Shown piece by piece: positions 1 to 10,766 of a DNA stretch of 64,000 nucleotides. The notes under the pieces were generated by a model. It ran no database searches. It was not told the DNA's origin and was given only the letters and a program-made list of their open reading frames with translations. This stretch comes from Agarophyton chilense (lineage: Eukaryota; Rhodophyta; Florideophyceae; Gracilariales; Gracilariaceae): NCBI GenBank assembly GCA_030374765.1, contig JARGXX010000129.1:434001-498000 (forward strand). Reading direction: 5' to 3'. The number at the start of each line of letters is the position of its first letter. Within the stretch, counting starts at the first letter, position 1. The position numbers and the translations under genes were made by a program.

Positions 1-847
1 CAACCTTAAGAACGCCCTGCATGATGGAGCCACCGGCAACGCCGCCCTTCAAATTGTCGACCTCCTCTCCCGGTTTGTTAACATCAAAACTTCGAATAAC
101 TATCATTCTCGGAGAGCTGGTGAAGTCTCTGAGGGGAACGGGCACCTTCTTGATGAGATACTCGACAACAACGTCGATGTTGTACTTGAGTTGGGCCGAG
201 ATGGGAATGATGGGGGATCCGTCGGCGACGGTTCCTCGAGTGAATTCGCGAATCTGTTCGGATTGAGCCTCTGCGTGGGTGCCCTTGACGAGATCGATCT
301 TGTTTTGAAGAATGATTATGTTTCTGAGCTTCATGATCTCGACGGCGGCCAAATGCTCGCTGGTCTGCGGCTGCGGACAGGGCTCATTACCGGCAATAAG
401 CAATAAAGCGGCGTCCATGACGGCGGCGCCGTTGAGCATGGTGGCCATGAGAATGTCATGGCCAGGGCAGTCGACGAAGCTGACGTGCCTCATGAGCTGC
501 ATGGAGGCGCCGCAGCCAGGGACCTCGCAGAGGGGGGCATCCTCTTTCGCCGATCCGTAAGCGCGATAGCACGATGGCCTCGGGCAGACCGGATCGCTGC
601 ACTTGTACAGCTTGGCGTTGGCGTAACCGAGCTTGATGGTGATGTTTCGCTCATGCTCGGTTTTGAAGCGGACCGTCTGCACGCCGGAGATAGCCTTTAC
701 GACGGTAGACTTTCCGTGGGCCACATGGCCGATGGTGCCGATGTTGATGGTGGCCTGGCGCGAGATGACGTTTGGCGAGAGTGGGGTGAGGGAGTGCACG
801 TCGAGTGTGGACAGATCCTGCTCGGCCAGTCCGCGGGGGTCGGCCAT
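1..847 (-). CDS. EIF2S3: Translation initiation factor eIF2 subunit gamma (partial, C-terminus outside window)
   Basis: GTP-binding core subunit of eIF2, which carries initiator Met-tRNA to the 40S ribosome in the cytosol. Read from the ATG at 847, the frame is open to the window edge (about 282 codons; full proteins are about 460-480). Seen in order: a short N-terminal tail; G1/P-loop GHVAHGKST at about residue 44; a Cys-rich zinc-binding insert ([11 protein letters not shown]) typical of eIF2-gamma and absent from EF-Tu; G3 DCPGHD; G4 NKID; then the start of domain II. This ATG is chosen because the family motif starts about 30 residues later and no in-frame upstream extension is needed. 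There are no introns or stops. Codon use is GC-rich and regular, unlike the transposon remnants nearby. SelB and EF-1-alpha are excluded by the zinc insert and the VAHGKST P-loop. Confidence 0.96.
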   Translation of the reverse strand, partial: MADPRGLAEQDLSTLDVHSLTPLSPNVISRQATINIGTIGHVAHGKSTVVKAISGVQTVRFKTEHERNITIKLGYANAKLYKCSDPVCPRPSCYRAYGSAKEDAPLCEVPGCGASMQLMRHVSFVDCPGHDILMATMLNGAAVMDAALLLIAGNEPCPQPQTSEHLAAVEIMKLRNIIILQNKIDLVKGTHAEAQSEQIREFTRGTVADGSPIIPISAQLKYNIDVVVEYLIKKVPVPLRDFTSSPRMIVIRSFDVNKPGEEVDNLKGGVAGGSIMQGVLKV

Positions 848-1680
848 GGTGCGCGCGGTCCCGGATCGATCGCGCCTTTCGCTTCGGCTTGAGATTCGAC
901 TTTCTCTTCACCTTTTCGTCTGCGCTTGCGCTCTCAGCGGTGGATACAGCTGTTAGCGCCGCTGAGCTGCCCGGTTCCGTTCCAAGCCCAGCAGCGGTGG
1001 CGGACAAGCGCCGAAAGCACACGGCGTCGCCGACGTACGCCATCTGACCAATAAAAACGCTGGCCTCAACATGTAGTAACTTACTCTGCAAAACGATATG
1101 GGATGTCACGTAGACCCTATCCAGAGTAAAAGCGAGATAAAATCTTCTTTCTGGCAGAAAAGATTGCCCCAAAAGGTTGTAACGAGATGTTCAATGTATG
1201 TGAAGGACACCTGTCTCGAGAGGAGTGCCCCTGTTGTCAGGACCTGGTCTATACACATAAGTCTAGTGTAATCCGGTCTTGCTGATCACTGTAAACCGCC
1301 CCAACGGACTGCTGACGTTCTGACGGTAAGCTTGTGACGAGCTAATCAGCGCACTCTACCGGGTGTAGCGCTCTATCGAGCCGGCTGACGCGTCAGTAGT
1401 CAGTGACAATGGTGGATTATTTCTCAATGGTATATTGATGCCCGATCTGTACCTTTGTAAGGTGCGCTGCGTGACGTAAGGATGAAAGCGGCTTACAATC
1501 TTTCCTCATGCAGCCGCACAGATCGGACATACTACAATCTTTCGTCACGCAGTCGTACAGATTAACGGCTGAACGGCTAATTAAACTCAATGGTTCCTCA
1601 AATTTTGAGTAAAACTGGTAAGGTTTTTTTTATAAACGTTCACTCTTTCACATTCTAAGTAATCATAATCATTGAATTAA
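848..1680. other. Intergenic region upstream of eIF2-gamma, with short imperfect repeats
   Basis: No convincing gene is seen. It must hold the promoter of the minus-strand eIF2-gamma gene, but I see no clear TATA box. Two imperfect direct repeats of about 30 bp lie at 1493-1526 and 1532-1565 (core CAATCTTTC then TCA-GCAG). A partly complementary copy lies just upstream at about 1447-1490, so the segment can fold back on itself. The open frames here are shadows or chance. Confidence 0.5.
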
Positions 1681-1840
1681 GATGATAATCTTTGAAATGG
1701 GGATGATACTCTTTGAATTTGGATGATAATCTTTGAATTTGGATGATAACATTTGAATGTAGATCATATGCTTTGAATGTAGATCATATGCTTTGAATGT
1801 AGATCATATGCTTTGAATTTAGATCATAATCTTTGAATTT
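1681..1840. repeat. Minisatellite: eight tandem 20-bp units
   Basis: Eight head-to-tail 20-bp units, exactly in register, each containing a form of CTTTGAATTTAGATCATAAT. Units at 1761-1780 and 1781-1800 are identical. The flanking units drift gradually (GGATGATAATC type to the left, AGATCATATGC type in the middle), as expected for a locally expanded minisatellite. Unit boundaries are phase-arbitrary. Confidence 0.9.
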
Positions 1841-2102
1841 AGAGCGTTCACAAAAACACAAAAAACATTGAATTTCGATCGGTACAACCGTGGGTTCAGA
1901 ATCTAAAACAATTCTTGACATTTCTTTGATTTTCAATACAAAACCTATGCCTGTACCCAAACAAGCCTATTTTGTTTTTGTAACGATGTTGTCCCTTGTG
2001 TTGAATTATTGGCAAAAGAAAAATGTCGTTGAGTTATACAGCAAACTTGACTGGTTCTGTTCGCAAGAGATCAAGGAATGTGTCCTGGTGGTCTTGTGCG
2101 AT

Positions 2103-2445
2103 GCAATACAGTCGGCTGTGCTCACTGATTGCGATACATAACTAAAACTTTGGGCTGTGCCCGGCGTTTTACTACATGAATACAACTTTGGGCTGGGCTC
2201 GATACTGTATTCTTGCGAGAGCATCAAATCACGCTGTGCCTGTTTGATGCTCAACAAGGATAGCAGGGCTGTGCCTTAGTGCTCTTATGGTTTTATTCGA
2301 CTGCAACTTTAGCAGTGCCTGAAATTGTAGTCTGTTTGCAGCAGCGAACTTTGCTGTGCCTGTCCGCTGCCCAACATGAGTTCAAGGGCTGTACCCTGGC
2401 GGACTCGCTTGCAATTCAATTCAGTGGAATATGCACACTGATTGC
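2103..2445. repeat. Array of about nine stem-loops sharing a GCTGTGCC loop motif
   Basis: Consecutive inverted repeats: 2103-2112/2124-2132; 2144-2148/2166-2170 with an inner GGGC/GCCC; 2179-2184/2206-2211; 2219-2228/2243-2252 (perfect 10 bp); 2262-2265/2280-2283; 2299-2310/2322-2332; 2341-2346/2365-2370; 2378-2381/2403-2406; 2411-2425/2437-2445. Stem sequences differ from one hairpin to the next. Most loops carry GCTGTGC(C) or a close variant (2115, 2154, 2233, 2268, 2353; GCTGTACC at 2388), often after AACTTT. Motif spacing alternates about 35-39 and 79-85 bp, a period near 118-120 bp. The first and last hairpins share the tail CACTGATTGCG-TACATA. No protein is evident. It may be a decayed tandem repeat, a structured RNA or a protein-binding array. 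Confidence 0.65.
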
Positions 2446-2769
2446 GCTACATACTTTCTCTCAACGAATACGCCAGGCTTTCAGTGTTCTCTCGATCCAA
2501 ATTTTTTGTTGGCTCTTCCAAAGCTAGAATGCCACAATCCGAGAAAAATCTTTCGTCCAACGCCAACCAGATGGCCAGGCAAGTCAGAACGTTTTCACTG
2601 GCACTATATCGACCACTCATGTCCACATTAGCTTGAATTTGTTTTATTTGTACACGATACTAATTGTTTGCAGTCACTGTACCACCTAACGCTCTCCAGT
2701 TGTCCCTATTTGACGTGGTCTCAATGTCATCAATATTTGTTTCCTTGTACGTTTGCTGCCCTAATTCCT
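2446..2769. other. Unassigned spacer before element A
   Basis: No gene or clear repeat is recognised. Its last five bases (2765-2769, TTCCT) are the left copy of the target-site duplication of element A. Confidence 0.5.
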
Positions 2770-3376
2770 TGTCGTACAATCACCTCTGGGGTATGCTACT
2801 GTCTTGTCTCGGGAGCGTGGTGACGCTCAACCGTAGGGAGCGAGTTTACGCTCAACCATAGAAGGTAGACGTAGTAAACCTCGATGGTAACAGGGCACCA
2901 TGAAAACTTGCAGCGGCAAACAGCGGGGCGACTAGCCTATACCGTGTAGGTAAACGATGGTAGGCGTCGATGCGCGGGAACGCCTGTGTAGAAGTTGAGA
3001 AACAATGAACCAAAAGGTATAGTCGTGACCCAAGTCATGTCTTCCTTTACCAGATAAGAATGGGGGAGGTGCAGTTCCCTATATGCAGTGGACTGCACTC
3101 TCCAGATCACCCGGGAGGTGCCGGCAAGGCACGATCTCTGACCTAGTGTCAGAGACCTGGCCAGCACTGGCTACAGTGCCAGGTGGCCACTCAACTACTG
3201 TACTAAAATACGCATAAGTACAATTACTATCACTAACAATTACTCAACCAGAAGGTACATGTCAACACTACACGTGGCTGACAACACCTAGATGGTAGCT
3301 CGCCCGGAGCTACGTGGCCGATGATTCCTCGCATCCACCACCTACAAGGTCAGTGTAGTATCGCCACTATACGACA
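2770..3376 (-). repeat. 3' LTR of element A (607 bp)
   Basis: Starts TGTCGTACAATCACC and ends ACTATACGACA, the TG...CA ends of an LTR with a short terminal inverted repeat (TGTCGTA/TACGACA). It aligns with 11211-11843 over its whole length. It lacks about 28 bp near the right end (after TGTAGTAT) and the additional duplicated 3' segment found in the 5' LTR. Confidence 0.9.
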
Positions 3377-3391
3377 GACCCCCTTCCTACC
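3377..3391 (-). promoter_or_regulatory. Polypurine tract of element A
   Basis: Directly next to the 3' LTR. On the minus strand it reads GGTAGGAAGGGGGTC and then the LTR start. Position and purine content match the plus-strand DNA primer of LTR retrotransposons. Confidence 0.8.
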
Positions 3392-3755
3392 GGTGAGGCA
3401 CGCCCCGTGTCTCCTTCCATCAAACCATAAAGGTATAGCGAGCGACACGGGCGCGGGCATCGGAGTTGTGTCCGCCGTCGATTGCTCACGGTGCGCAACG
3501 CGCGATCCCTTGAGGTTCAGAACTCGGTGCCAGTGTCGGTTGGGGATTGCGAGCGACAACGGCGGCGCACGAATTAAGCGACAACCATTCAGGTAGGGAC
3601 TGTCATGAGGACGATGCAGTGTCAATTGCGCGCTCGCGGACACCTTTTCGGTAGTGGGTCCCTGCGTGCTTGCGATTCTGCTTCTGCATAGCCCACCGTT
3701 TAACCAAAATGGGATCGCACTTTTCTTGGTTGCTCAAACTTCATTTTCCTCCTAG

Positions 3756-4361
3756 GTCCCTGCGCGCGCCGTCCCGCCTGGTCCCTTCCCGTCCGAGCCG
3801 TTCTATCAAGGTCGTAAGTCGCCTACCCCTACGGGTGTGACTCCTACTCAACCGAGCTCCTCGGGGGTTGCTGGTTCGGTTCGACCTCTGTTGGCGGGTA
3901 TTGCTCGTCCTCCGCCTCAACCTATGATGGATTCTCCGGCCGTAGTCGGTTTGTTGGCTCGAACTCGCCAGGCTTGCGTCACCAACTTTCAGAGGGCTGG
4001 GCCTACCTCCGTGGTTGATGCATTGACGCTCCTTGAAGGTTTGCTGCCGCGCCATGCGCAATACATGAAGGCGCTGAACCAACTTGGTGTGTTCCGGAAT
4101 CAGTTCCAGTTGGACATGTATGAACTGGCCACCCGTCAGGTTGCCAATCTGGCAAGCGTCTCTGCTGCTGCGCCATCTGATCCTTTGATGGATCGCCTTC
4201 TAGGTGCTAACTTGAACCCTGCGGTTTTGCAACCCGCTCCAGCGGTTCCTTTCGTTCATCCTCTTTTGGTTTCGACTCCTCTCCCCAGTGGCGGGGCTAC
4301 CGCTGCTTCGCTACCTCTTAGGTCGATGGCTCCTAGCATTTCTGCAAGTTTTCCTCCGTGA
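3756..4361 (+). pseudogene. Antisense open frame of element A, downstream of pol
   Basis: A frame on the strand opposite gag-pol, lying between the chromodomain and the 3' LTR. It is open from 3756 to the stop at 4359-4361. The segment just upstream is pyrimidine-rich and ends in CCTAG, so 3756 could be an exon start after a splice acceptor. The first in-frame ATGs are only at 3924 and 3927. The product starts with a Pro/Ser/Thr-rich stretch, then a helix-rich, Leu-rich middle (about MDSP to LASV), then a second Pro/Ala/Ser-rich tail. No known domain is recognised. Codon use is even and protein-like. Element B has a much larger frame in the same place and orientation. I cannot show by eye that the two are homologous. 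Likely a truncated remnant. Confidence 0.5.
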
Positions 4362-4579
4362 GTGGTCAATAACACAGGTCCTCCTGATTTCATTGCTCCT
4401 AAACCAACAGGTCCTTCTTAAAGTCAATTGTTGTCTCTTCTTGTCTCCTCTACTGTTACATTTGGTTGTTCTTTCGTGTCCTCCCTTGTAGGTAATCTGA
4501 CGCATATGCGTCCACCTTCTGCGGAAAACGACGTATCTTCTCCACCTTCCTTAGGCCTGAGTACCACGAAGGTCTAAGG

Positions 4580-7500
4580 TTAGCCGTCTGCAGGCATCGG
4601 CTCCTTGCGACGGCGCCAATACCTGATACGGAAGTGTGGGGGTATTGCGGCTGGGGGTCCGAGGGTGTCCCTTTCTGAGCCCCAGCCGTACCACCTGACG
4701 GTGTACTTCAGACCATTGTAGGTTCGCGTGTGGCCCACCAGACGGTCAACGGGAAATTCCCCTGAGGTTTGGTCCTGATCTTTCGGGGGAACACAAACTT
4801 GAGGGTTCATATGCTCCGAGTTGGGAGCTTCGTGTGTGAGAGCCGGGTCAGAAGCTCTCTCTGTTACCGTTTGAGGTTGCATTTCCGTCCCTGTCAGAGG
4901 GTTGTAATCCGGATCATCCCTTGGTAGGTCATCGTTCACCTCAATCGGGGTGGGGTCCTCCGAGGGTCGAGTACGCAGGGCTACAGCTCTGGGCTCTCGA
5001 GCTGAGGTGTCCGCCTCCATGCGATGTTGAACCGTTTCAGGTGCTACCGTAATACGGTCAATTGATATCGTATTCGGTATTCCGTCCTGGTCAACCGTAA
5101 CGGTGTGGTCTGATGCGTTCAATACCTTATAAGGTCCCCATGATTTGGGTAGAAGCTTCGAATTGATATCTCTACCAATAGGTTCATCGTCCATTTCATC
5201 AACCGGTCGTGGTCTTTTACCTGAAGGCGGGTTGTCTACGATACAGAGACCACTTTGGTTACTCTACGGTCATAGTCGGCCTTGTACCGCTTCTGGGCTG
5301 CAGTGAGGCGGCTCTCTGCATGTTTGAGAGCCCTCCTCAACCTCACAAGGGTATTTCGCTTGACTTGGGCAGGGGTCAGTGTGCCAGCTGCAGTGCTGGT
5401 GGTATGATCTCCCTGCACTACAATACCTGGGGGGTGTCGCGAAAGAACTAAATCAAAGGGAGTGGTCTGCGTTGACCGGTGTACCTGAAGGTTATAGGAG
5501 TAGGTGAGCGGTTGCACCAGCTCATCCCACCCATTTTGGTGCTCTTCCGTATAGTGTCGTAGCCTTGATACCAATGTGTGGTTAAAGCGCTCGACCTGTC
5601 CGTTCGTGTGCGGGTGGTAGGCCGTAGTGAAATAGTGCTTAATACCCAATAGGTTACAGACTGCTTCGAAGAACTTCGATGCCAAGTTTTAACCATTATC
5701 GGTAAGTAGGTACAGTGGTGCGCCATACGGGTAGACCAAATTGTTGAGGAACGCGATCGCCAGCGTTGTTGACTTCGTCTCCTTTAAAGGTATCGCTCTC
5801 GTGAGCATCGAGAACCTGTATGTGATCACTAGAATGTGCTGATACCCCTTCTTGGTTTTGGGAAGTGGTCCTAGAAGGTCTATCGCAACAAACTCTAGTG
5901 GACCCGCTGCTGGAAACAGCTTGAGGTACTTTCGATGCTTTGGAATACCACCGCGGGTACGAACACAAGATTCTCATTGACCTACAAAGGTATAGACATC
6001 ATGGGCCATATGAGGCCAATAGAACTGTTGCCTCAAGGTGTAATACATCCTGGTGGCGGCACCGGGGTGTCCGGATAGTCGGGGGCAGTCCGCGAGATAC
6101 AAGACTCTCGAGCGCAGTGCCTTCGGAACCACCTTTTGAAGGCTACCATCCAAGGTTGAACTACTCACGATGTACCCATTGTGGTCCACATCGAACGGTG
6201 ATCCTTTGAAACCAATCTGGTCAGCAAGGGTTCTGCAGTACGCATCCTGGGCCTGTTCTCGTAGAAATTCCTCTCGGGTTACGGGCATGACGTTCGTTTC
6301 CTCTAGGGTCAGTTTCTGCATGGCCATGTCGGTGTTCCGCAAGGCACCTTCTTCAAGGAAGTCCCAACATCTTTCTAGGTGTTCGCCGATACCATTTTGG
6401 TTTGATGACACCACAAAGCAAGGGATATCATCGTCCACCGGTTCTGTCTCTAACCCTGAGGTGTTTAAGCGTGACATAGCGTCAGCTATGTTGTGCTTAA
6501 TACCTGGGCAGTACTCTACGTCGTATTCAAACTCCGAGAGTCTCAACCTCCAACGGACAAGTCTACCAGACGCATCTGCGAGTCCGAAGATGCCCCTTAA
6601 GGCGTCGTGGTCCGTGCGCAACGTAAAGCGCTCACCATAAAGGTATGGACGGATCATCAACATGCTCTACACTACTGCTAGATATTCCTTCTCGGTTACC
6701 GTGTCGTTCTGCTCCGCCTCATTCATAGCGCGGCTCCAGTATCCTAAATGTAGTTTGTCTCCGTTGTGCTGCTCCTGCATGAGACAACAACCAATTTGGG
6801 CATGGGATGCATCTGTATCCAGCGTGTATGGTATACCTGTTTTCGGTAACGCTAAGATTGGCGGCGACAACAGTGCTCGTTTCAATTCCTCAAAGGTGTC
6901 CATTTCTTCGTTCGATAGATTCTCAAACCGTTCAGGTTCACCTTTCTAGAGCTTCTTGTTGAGGGGAGCCGCTGTTTTCGCGAATCCCTTCACGAAGCGA
7001 CGATAGACGTTACATAAACCTATTAAGGATCGTACGTCTGTCTGGGATCGTGGCAACTTGATCTCCTGTAGGGCTCTAATGTTGCTTGGCGCAACCTCTA
7101 GGGCACCAGGGCCTATGATTTGTCCCAGGTATTCAACCGTTCTGGTAAAGAAGGCGCATTTGCATAGCTTCAGCGTCACCCCCGCCTCAGCTAGGAGGGT
7201 TAGTACGGTGCGTACGTGTGCAAAATGCTCTTCTACCGATGTGGAATAGATGATTACATCATCGGTGTATACCAAGGCGGTTGTCCATTTAAACTTCGAA
7301 AGGATGATGTCCAGCGCCCTTTGAAAGGTGGCTGGAGCATTGCGTAACCCGAACGGCATCCGCGTGAAGCGAAACGAACCTGCATGGCACGTGAAGGTCG
7401 TTTTGTCTCGATTTTCCTCACCTACGGGTACCTGCCAATAACCACAATTGGCATTCAACGTGGTAAATATCTGCGCATCTCCCAAGGAGTCGATGCACTC

Positions 7501-8853
7501 ATCCATTATAGGTATCGGGTACGAATCCCTGATGGTCAGGCTATTGAGCCTCCTGTAGTCCACACAAACCCTCATACGGTTTTCCCCTTTCTTCTGAACC
7601 AGAACCACGGGAGTAGCCCAATCTGAGTTGGCTGGTTCAATTACCCCTTATTGGAGCATTCGCTCCACTTCTTTGAGTTCTATCTCTCTCGCCTTCGGAC
7701 CTGCTCGGTATGGTTGCTTGTAAATCGGCTTCGAGTCAGAGAGGAGCTCGATGCGATGCTGTGTGGCCTTAATTTGGCCCAGATGGCCTGACCACATGGT
7801 TTCGAACTCCTCCAGAAGGTCGATAATACGGCCCCGCAGTTGGCTTTTTTCTTCACCGATCTGGACTGTATCTTGCCATTGCCTCTCAGGGTCCGGTTTC
7901 TCTTCTTTGTCTACCGATGCCTTATCGGTTACTTTCGATTCCAAGTTGGTATTTATCGATACCTTTGTGGTTGTGGACGCATTTGCGCATCCCTCTTCCT
8001 TATCGAGGGTGACCTCGCCGAGATCAGTGTGAGCCACGGTAAAGACCCCTTGTGGTGCCGGTAGTGCGATGCCAACATTGGTATTTTTCGGCAACTTCAC
8101 GTCATGACTGCTGAAGTTGCTGAGACACACCTTAAAGGGTTGATTTGAGATGTTGTCGACAATCCCGTTGGCCATCAAGGTGTGGTGTCGATGTGCTAAC
8201 CTCGGATGGTTTTGTAATTTGACCAGCCCGGAGGTCGCACACGACACCGGTACCAATATTTGGTGCATTGGCGGGATAACAACCTGTTTGGTAATGCGCA
8301 CTTTGTTGGAGACCGTTTCGGTGGATATCCTCTTCTTCGGTTTGACGAACCATCCCCGTTTGGTTTCCGTATTACCTAAAATGGCAATTCGTCCCCCCTG
8401 ACGTAAAGCGACTGTATGGGAACCAGGAAGGATTGCTTTGACATGTCTGTCAATGAAGTTCGTACCTAGTAGGCAGTCTGTGGGTAAACTGTCGACAACA
8501 AAGAATTTCAGTCTTACCTTGAGGTGTCCGAGCTGCACCACAGTGGTGAGCATACCTCGAAGGTTTAAGGGGCGCTCATTTGCATCCACCAGCGGGTTGT
8601 TGTCGGGGGGTCGGCTCAACTTCCGAAGTACCCCCTCAGGTATGACGCGGGAGTTCAGCACGTTTGGGCCGGCCCCCGTATCCAACACGCAGGTGACCGG
8701 AACCGCAAGGCGATCGGAGAAAAACAATGAAGCACGTACTTTATAGTTGTTGTACTTCATATGACAAACCGGAACTGGTTGTGACGTGTTCTATTCCACC
8801 TTCAAGGTTCTGGGTATCGATTGGCCTTCCGATTGCAGGTTGGGTTCGGCCAT
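4580..8853 (-). pseudogene. pol: Element A Pol: protease, reverse transcriptase, RNase H, integrase, chromodomain (broken)
   Basis: Domains in order: aspartic protease (LDTGAGPN, about 8690; LLGTNF), reverse transcriptase (CVDYRRLN; MPFGLRNAP; catalytic YTDD at about 7260), RNase H (DTDASHAQIG; TDHDALRG), integrase zinc finger and DDE core (AIDLLGP; TDNG; GQVERFN), GPY-like segment, and a C-terminal chromodomain (DRLVGHTR, then VRWYGW) near 4700. In-frame stops lie at 8791-8793, 7648-7650, 6946-6948, 6667-6669, 5974-5976 and about 5686. The frame shifts once between 5236 and 5194. Compared with element B these stops fall at R, A, R, W, C and K positions, so no single mutation type explains them. 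The first ATG overlaps the gag stop. The element cannot make an intact polyprotein from this copy. Confidence 0.9.
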
Positions 8854-8855
8854 TA
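8851..8855 (-). promoter_or_regulatory. gag stop / pol start overlap (TAATG)
   Basis: The gag stop TAA (8855-8853) shares its last A with an ATG (8853-8851) that opens exactly the pol frame. UAAUG overlaps support termination-reinitiation in some viruses and non-LTR elements. Element B instead has a slippery heptamer at the corresponding junction. Expression by reinitiation is inference. Confidence 0.6.
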
Positions 8856-10766
8856 CGCCAACCGCTCGGTGTTTTCCTCCTGTACGGGAGGGGTTGAGTC
8901 CAAGTTTGGTGTTTCCTCAATGGTATTGACCTGTACTGGTGTACGGGGTTGGAACCTATTTGGTGCTTGCGATGAATACCCATAGAAGCGTTGGTGATTC
9001 TGCATGCGAGCCTGAATCAACTGGTCTCTCATCCCTGGAGGTAAGTTAGCGCAATTATTTGCCAAATGGTCTGTCGAGAGACAGAACCAGCAAACGAGGC
9101 CTCCAGTTTGAAGGACTCGCGTTACCATTGAGGGGGGCTTCGAAACCTGGTTGGTAGGAGCATTGGCGTTGGATGTGGATGGCGAGTTATGGGAGCTCGC
9201 TCCTGGCATCCTATGCAAGCTCACCGAACTTGGCGGCGATTTTACCGAGTTTGGTGTACGCGTTGACGACCAATTTCCTACCGTCGACGGTTTCGAGAAC
9301 CGCCCCTGGGTCGCTACCAAGTGGATAGTGGTTCCTGTAGGTACTTCGATGTGCGAGCTACCCTCTGAGGTTGTTGTGTCTTCAATTTCCAAGACTGACC
9401 TTTTCGGTTTATCCTTCGAGATTGGAGGCATGGCTGGTCTCTTTCCCAGCCGAAGGGTATCTCCAAGGCCCTGGGAGTATCGAGCCAGCCCATTGTAGTC
9501 TACCTTGCGGTTAGTGGCCAGGTAATTGCGTACCTGGGAACGGATCGCTTTGTCGACATTGTCTGCAAATAGCGACTTTAACCTCGAGGTAGTGAACACA
9601 TTACCACAACGGGTTACCAGATTCCAAAGCGCGAGCGAAAACTCCGATTCGGTTTGCCCAGACCTTCGATGGTAAGCGAGGACTTCAGAGTAACCCTCTT
9701 GGATATCCTCATCGGTGGGGTATGTTTCCAAAAGGAAATTGACCACTTCTGGGTATGACTCCGATATCTCTGTGCCATCCTCATCCATCGCTAAGGTGTT
9801 GCCGCGGAGCCTACCCTGCAGCAAGTAGTATGATTGTCCTTTAAGGTAAAACTGAAATAGCCACATCGCAGCGCCCTCGGAAGACCCATTTTGGTCACAT
9901 GCAAGCTTGAACTTCTGTAGAAACTCAATTATCTCAATAGGATCCGTACCTGTGAAGGTTGTGTCACCCATTTGGAATCTAAGCTTCTTGTGGTGTTTAG
10001 TAATCTTCTGAGCCACCCCTTTGGTGCATTCAGAAGACTTTTTGATCAACCGATAAGTCCTGTAGTCAACCGCTTTGGTGAACATATCTTTCAACGGTTG
10101 GTGCACCTCCAGGTCTATTTCGGTGTTCGACTCAGAGTCGGGCGACTCATTGTATCGATTTTTACGCTTTAGGTTCTTTTTCGACGACTTATTCGTCGAC
10201 CTGTTCGTTTTCTTCTTCTTCTTACCTTTACGGTCATCATCCGACGATGAACTCGTATCGGAACTGGAGTCTGACAAGTCGGGGTCTGAATCATCCTCTC
10301 GATTCTTTCCCTTCTTCGTCCTCCGCTTCTTCCCTTTTCGGTTTCTCCGTCGCTCATCCAACGAGTCAGACGAATCGTTCTTGGGACCACCTCCATGGGT
10401 ATCCTTTTGAACGAGACCTGTAATTGGTGGCAGGTAAAAGTCTTGAGGATCTACCTTCCCCGGGACCTCTAGACTCTGCCTTGGACCTTGTAGGTACTCA
10501 CTATCAGTAAGTAAGTGTTTGGAATGGGTGGAATGACCCATTTGGAACCCTTGTGGTATGCGCTTTGCGATGTTCACCTGTGGAGGTCGGGATTCTGCGA
10601 ATCCCTCGGAAACCCAAAGGTCCTGCACAGCGCGGTAAACATGCTCCCTAGCATCTGTAAAGAGATACTGTTTCACCATTTCAGGTATCCTTTCCGATAT
10701 CTCTTGAGCTGCTCGGTCAACCACAATACGGGTAAATGCATCGACGTCCATTGAGGGCGGAACCAT
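8853..10766 (-). CDS. gag: Element A Gag (637 aa)
   Basis: Intact Gag-type frame starting at the ATG at 10766; an in-frame TAA lies 24 codons upstream. The N-terminal part is followed by a long charged, low-complexity region (about residues 130-220, Asp/Ser/Lys/Arg-rich), then a retrotransposon Gag-like helical domain (about 250-400, with FTGTDPIEIIEFL, paralleled by FTGDDPILVLDFL in element B), and a CCHC zinc knuckle (CWFCLSTDHLANNC) near residue 570. It forms the particle core and binds element RNA. It is the only uninterrupted gene of element A. The 444 bp between it and the 5' LTR is the leader. Confidence 0.85.
   Translation of the reverse strand: MVPPSMDVDAFTRIVVDRAAQEISERIPEMVKQYLFTDAREHVYRAVQDLWVSEGFAESRPPQVNIAKRIPQGFQMGHSTHSKHLLTDSEYLQGPRQSLEVPGKVDPQDFYLPPITGLVQKDTHGGGPKNDSSDSLDERRRNRKGKKRRTKKGKNREDDSDPDLSDSSSDTSSSSDDDRKGKKKKKTNRSTNKSSKKNLKRKNRYNESPDSESNTEIDLEVHQPLKDMFTKAVDYRTYRLIKKSSECTKGVAQKITKHHKKLRFQMGDTTFTGTDPIEIIEFLQKFKLACDQNGSSEGAAMWLFQFYLKGQSYYLLQGRLRGNTLAMDEDGTEISESYPEVVNFLLETYPTDEDIQEGYSEVLAYHRRSGQTESEFSLALWNLVTRCGNVFTTSRLKSLFADNVDKAIRSQVRNYLATNRKVDYNGLARYSQGLGDTLRLGKRPAMPPISKDKPKRSVLEIEDTTTSEGSSHIEVPTGTTIHLVATQGRFSKPSTVGNWSSTRTPNSVKSPPSSVSLHRMPGASSHNSPSTSNANAPTNQVSKPPSMVTRVLQTGGLVCWFCLSTDHLANNCANLPPGMRDQLIQARMQNHQRFYGYSSQAPNRFQPRTPVQVNTIEETPNLDSTPPVQEENTERLA

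Noticed and set aside
651-1172. 173-codon minus-strand frame overlapping eIF2-gamma
   Set aside because: Basic, low-complexity shadow of the real gene frame, which shows all eIF2-gamma motifs.
2103-2445. CRISPR array or tRNA cluster
   Set aside because: No constant direct repeat with unique spacers, no cloverleaf or CCA-type ends, and the setting is eukaryotic.
1890-2636. Several short plus and minus open frames around the hairpin array
   Set aside because: No motif and no consistent frame between repeat units; inverted repeats create open frames on both strands.
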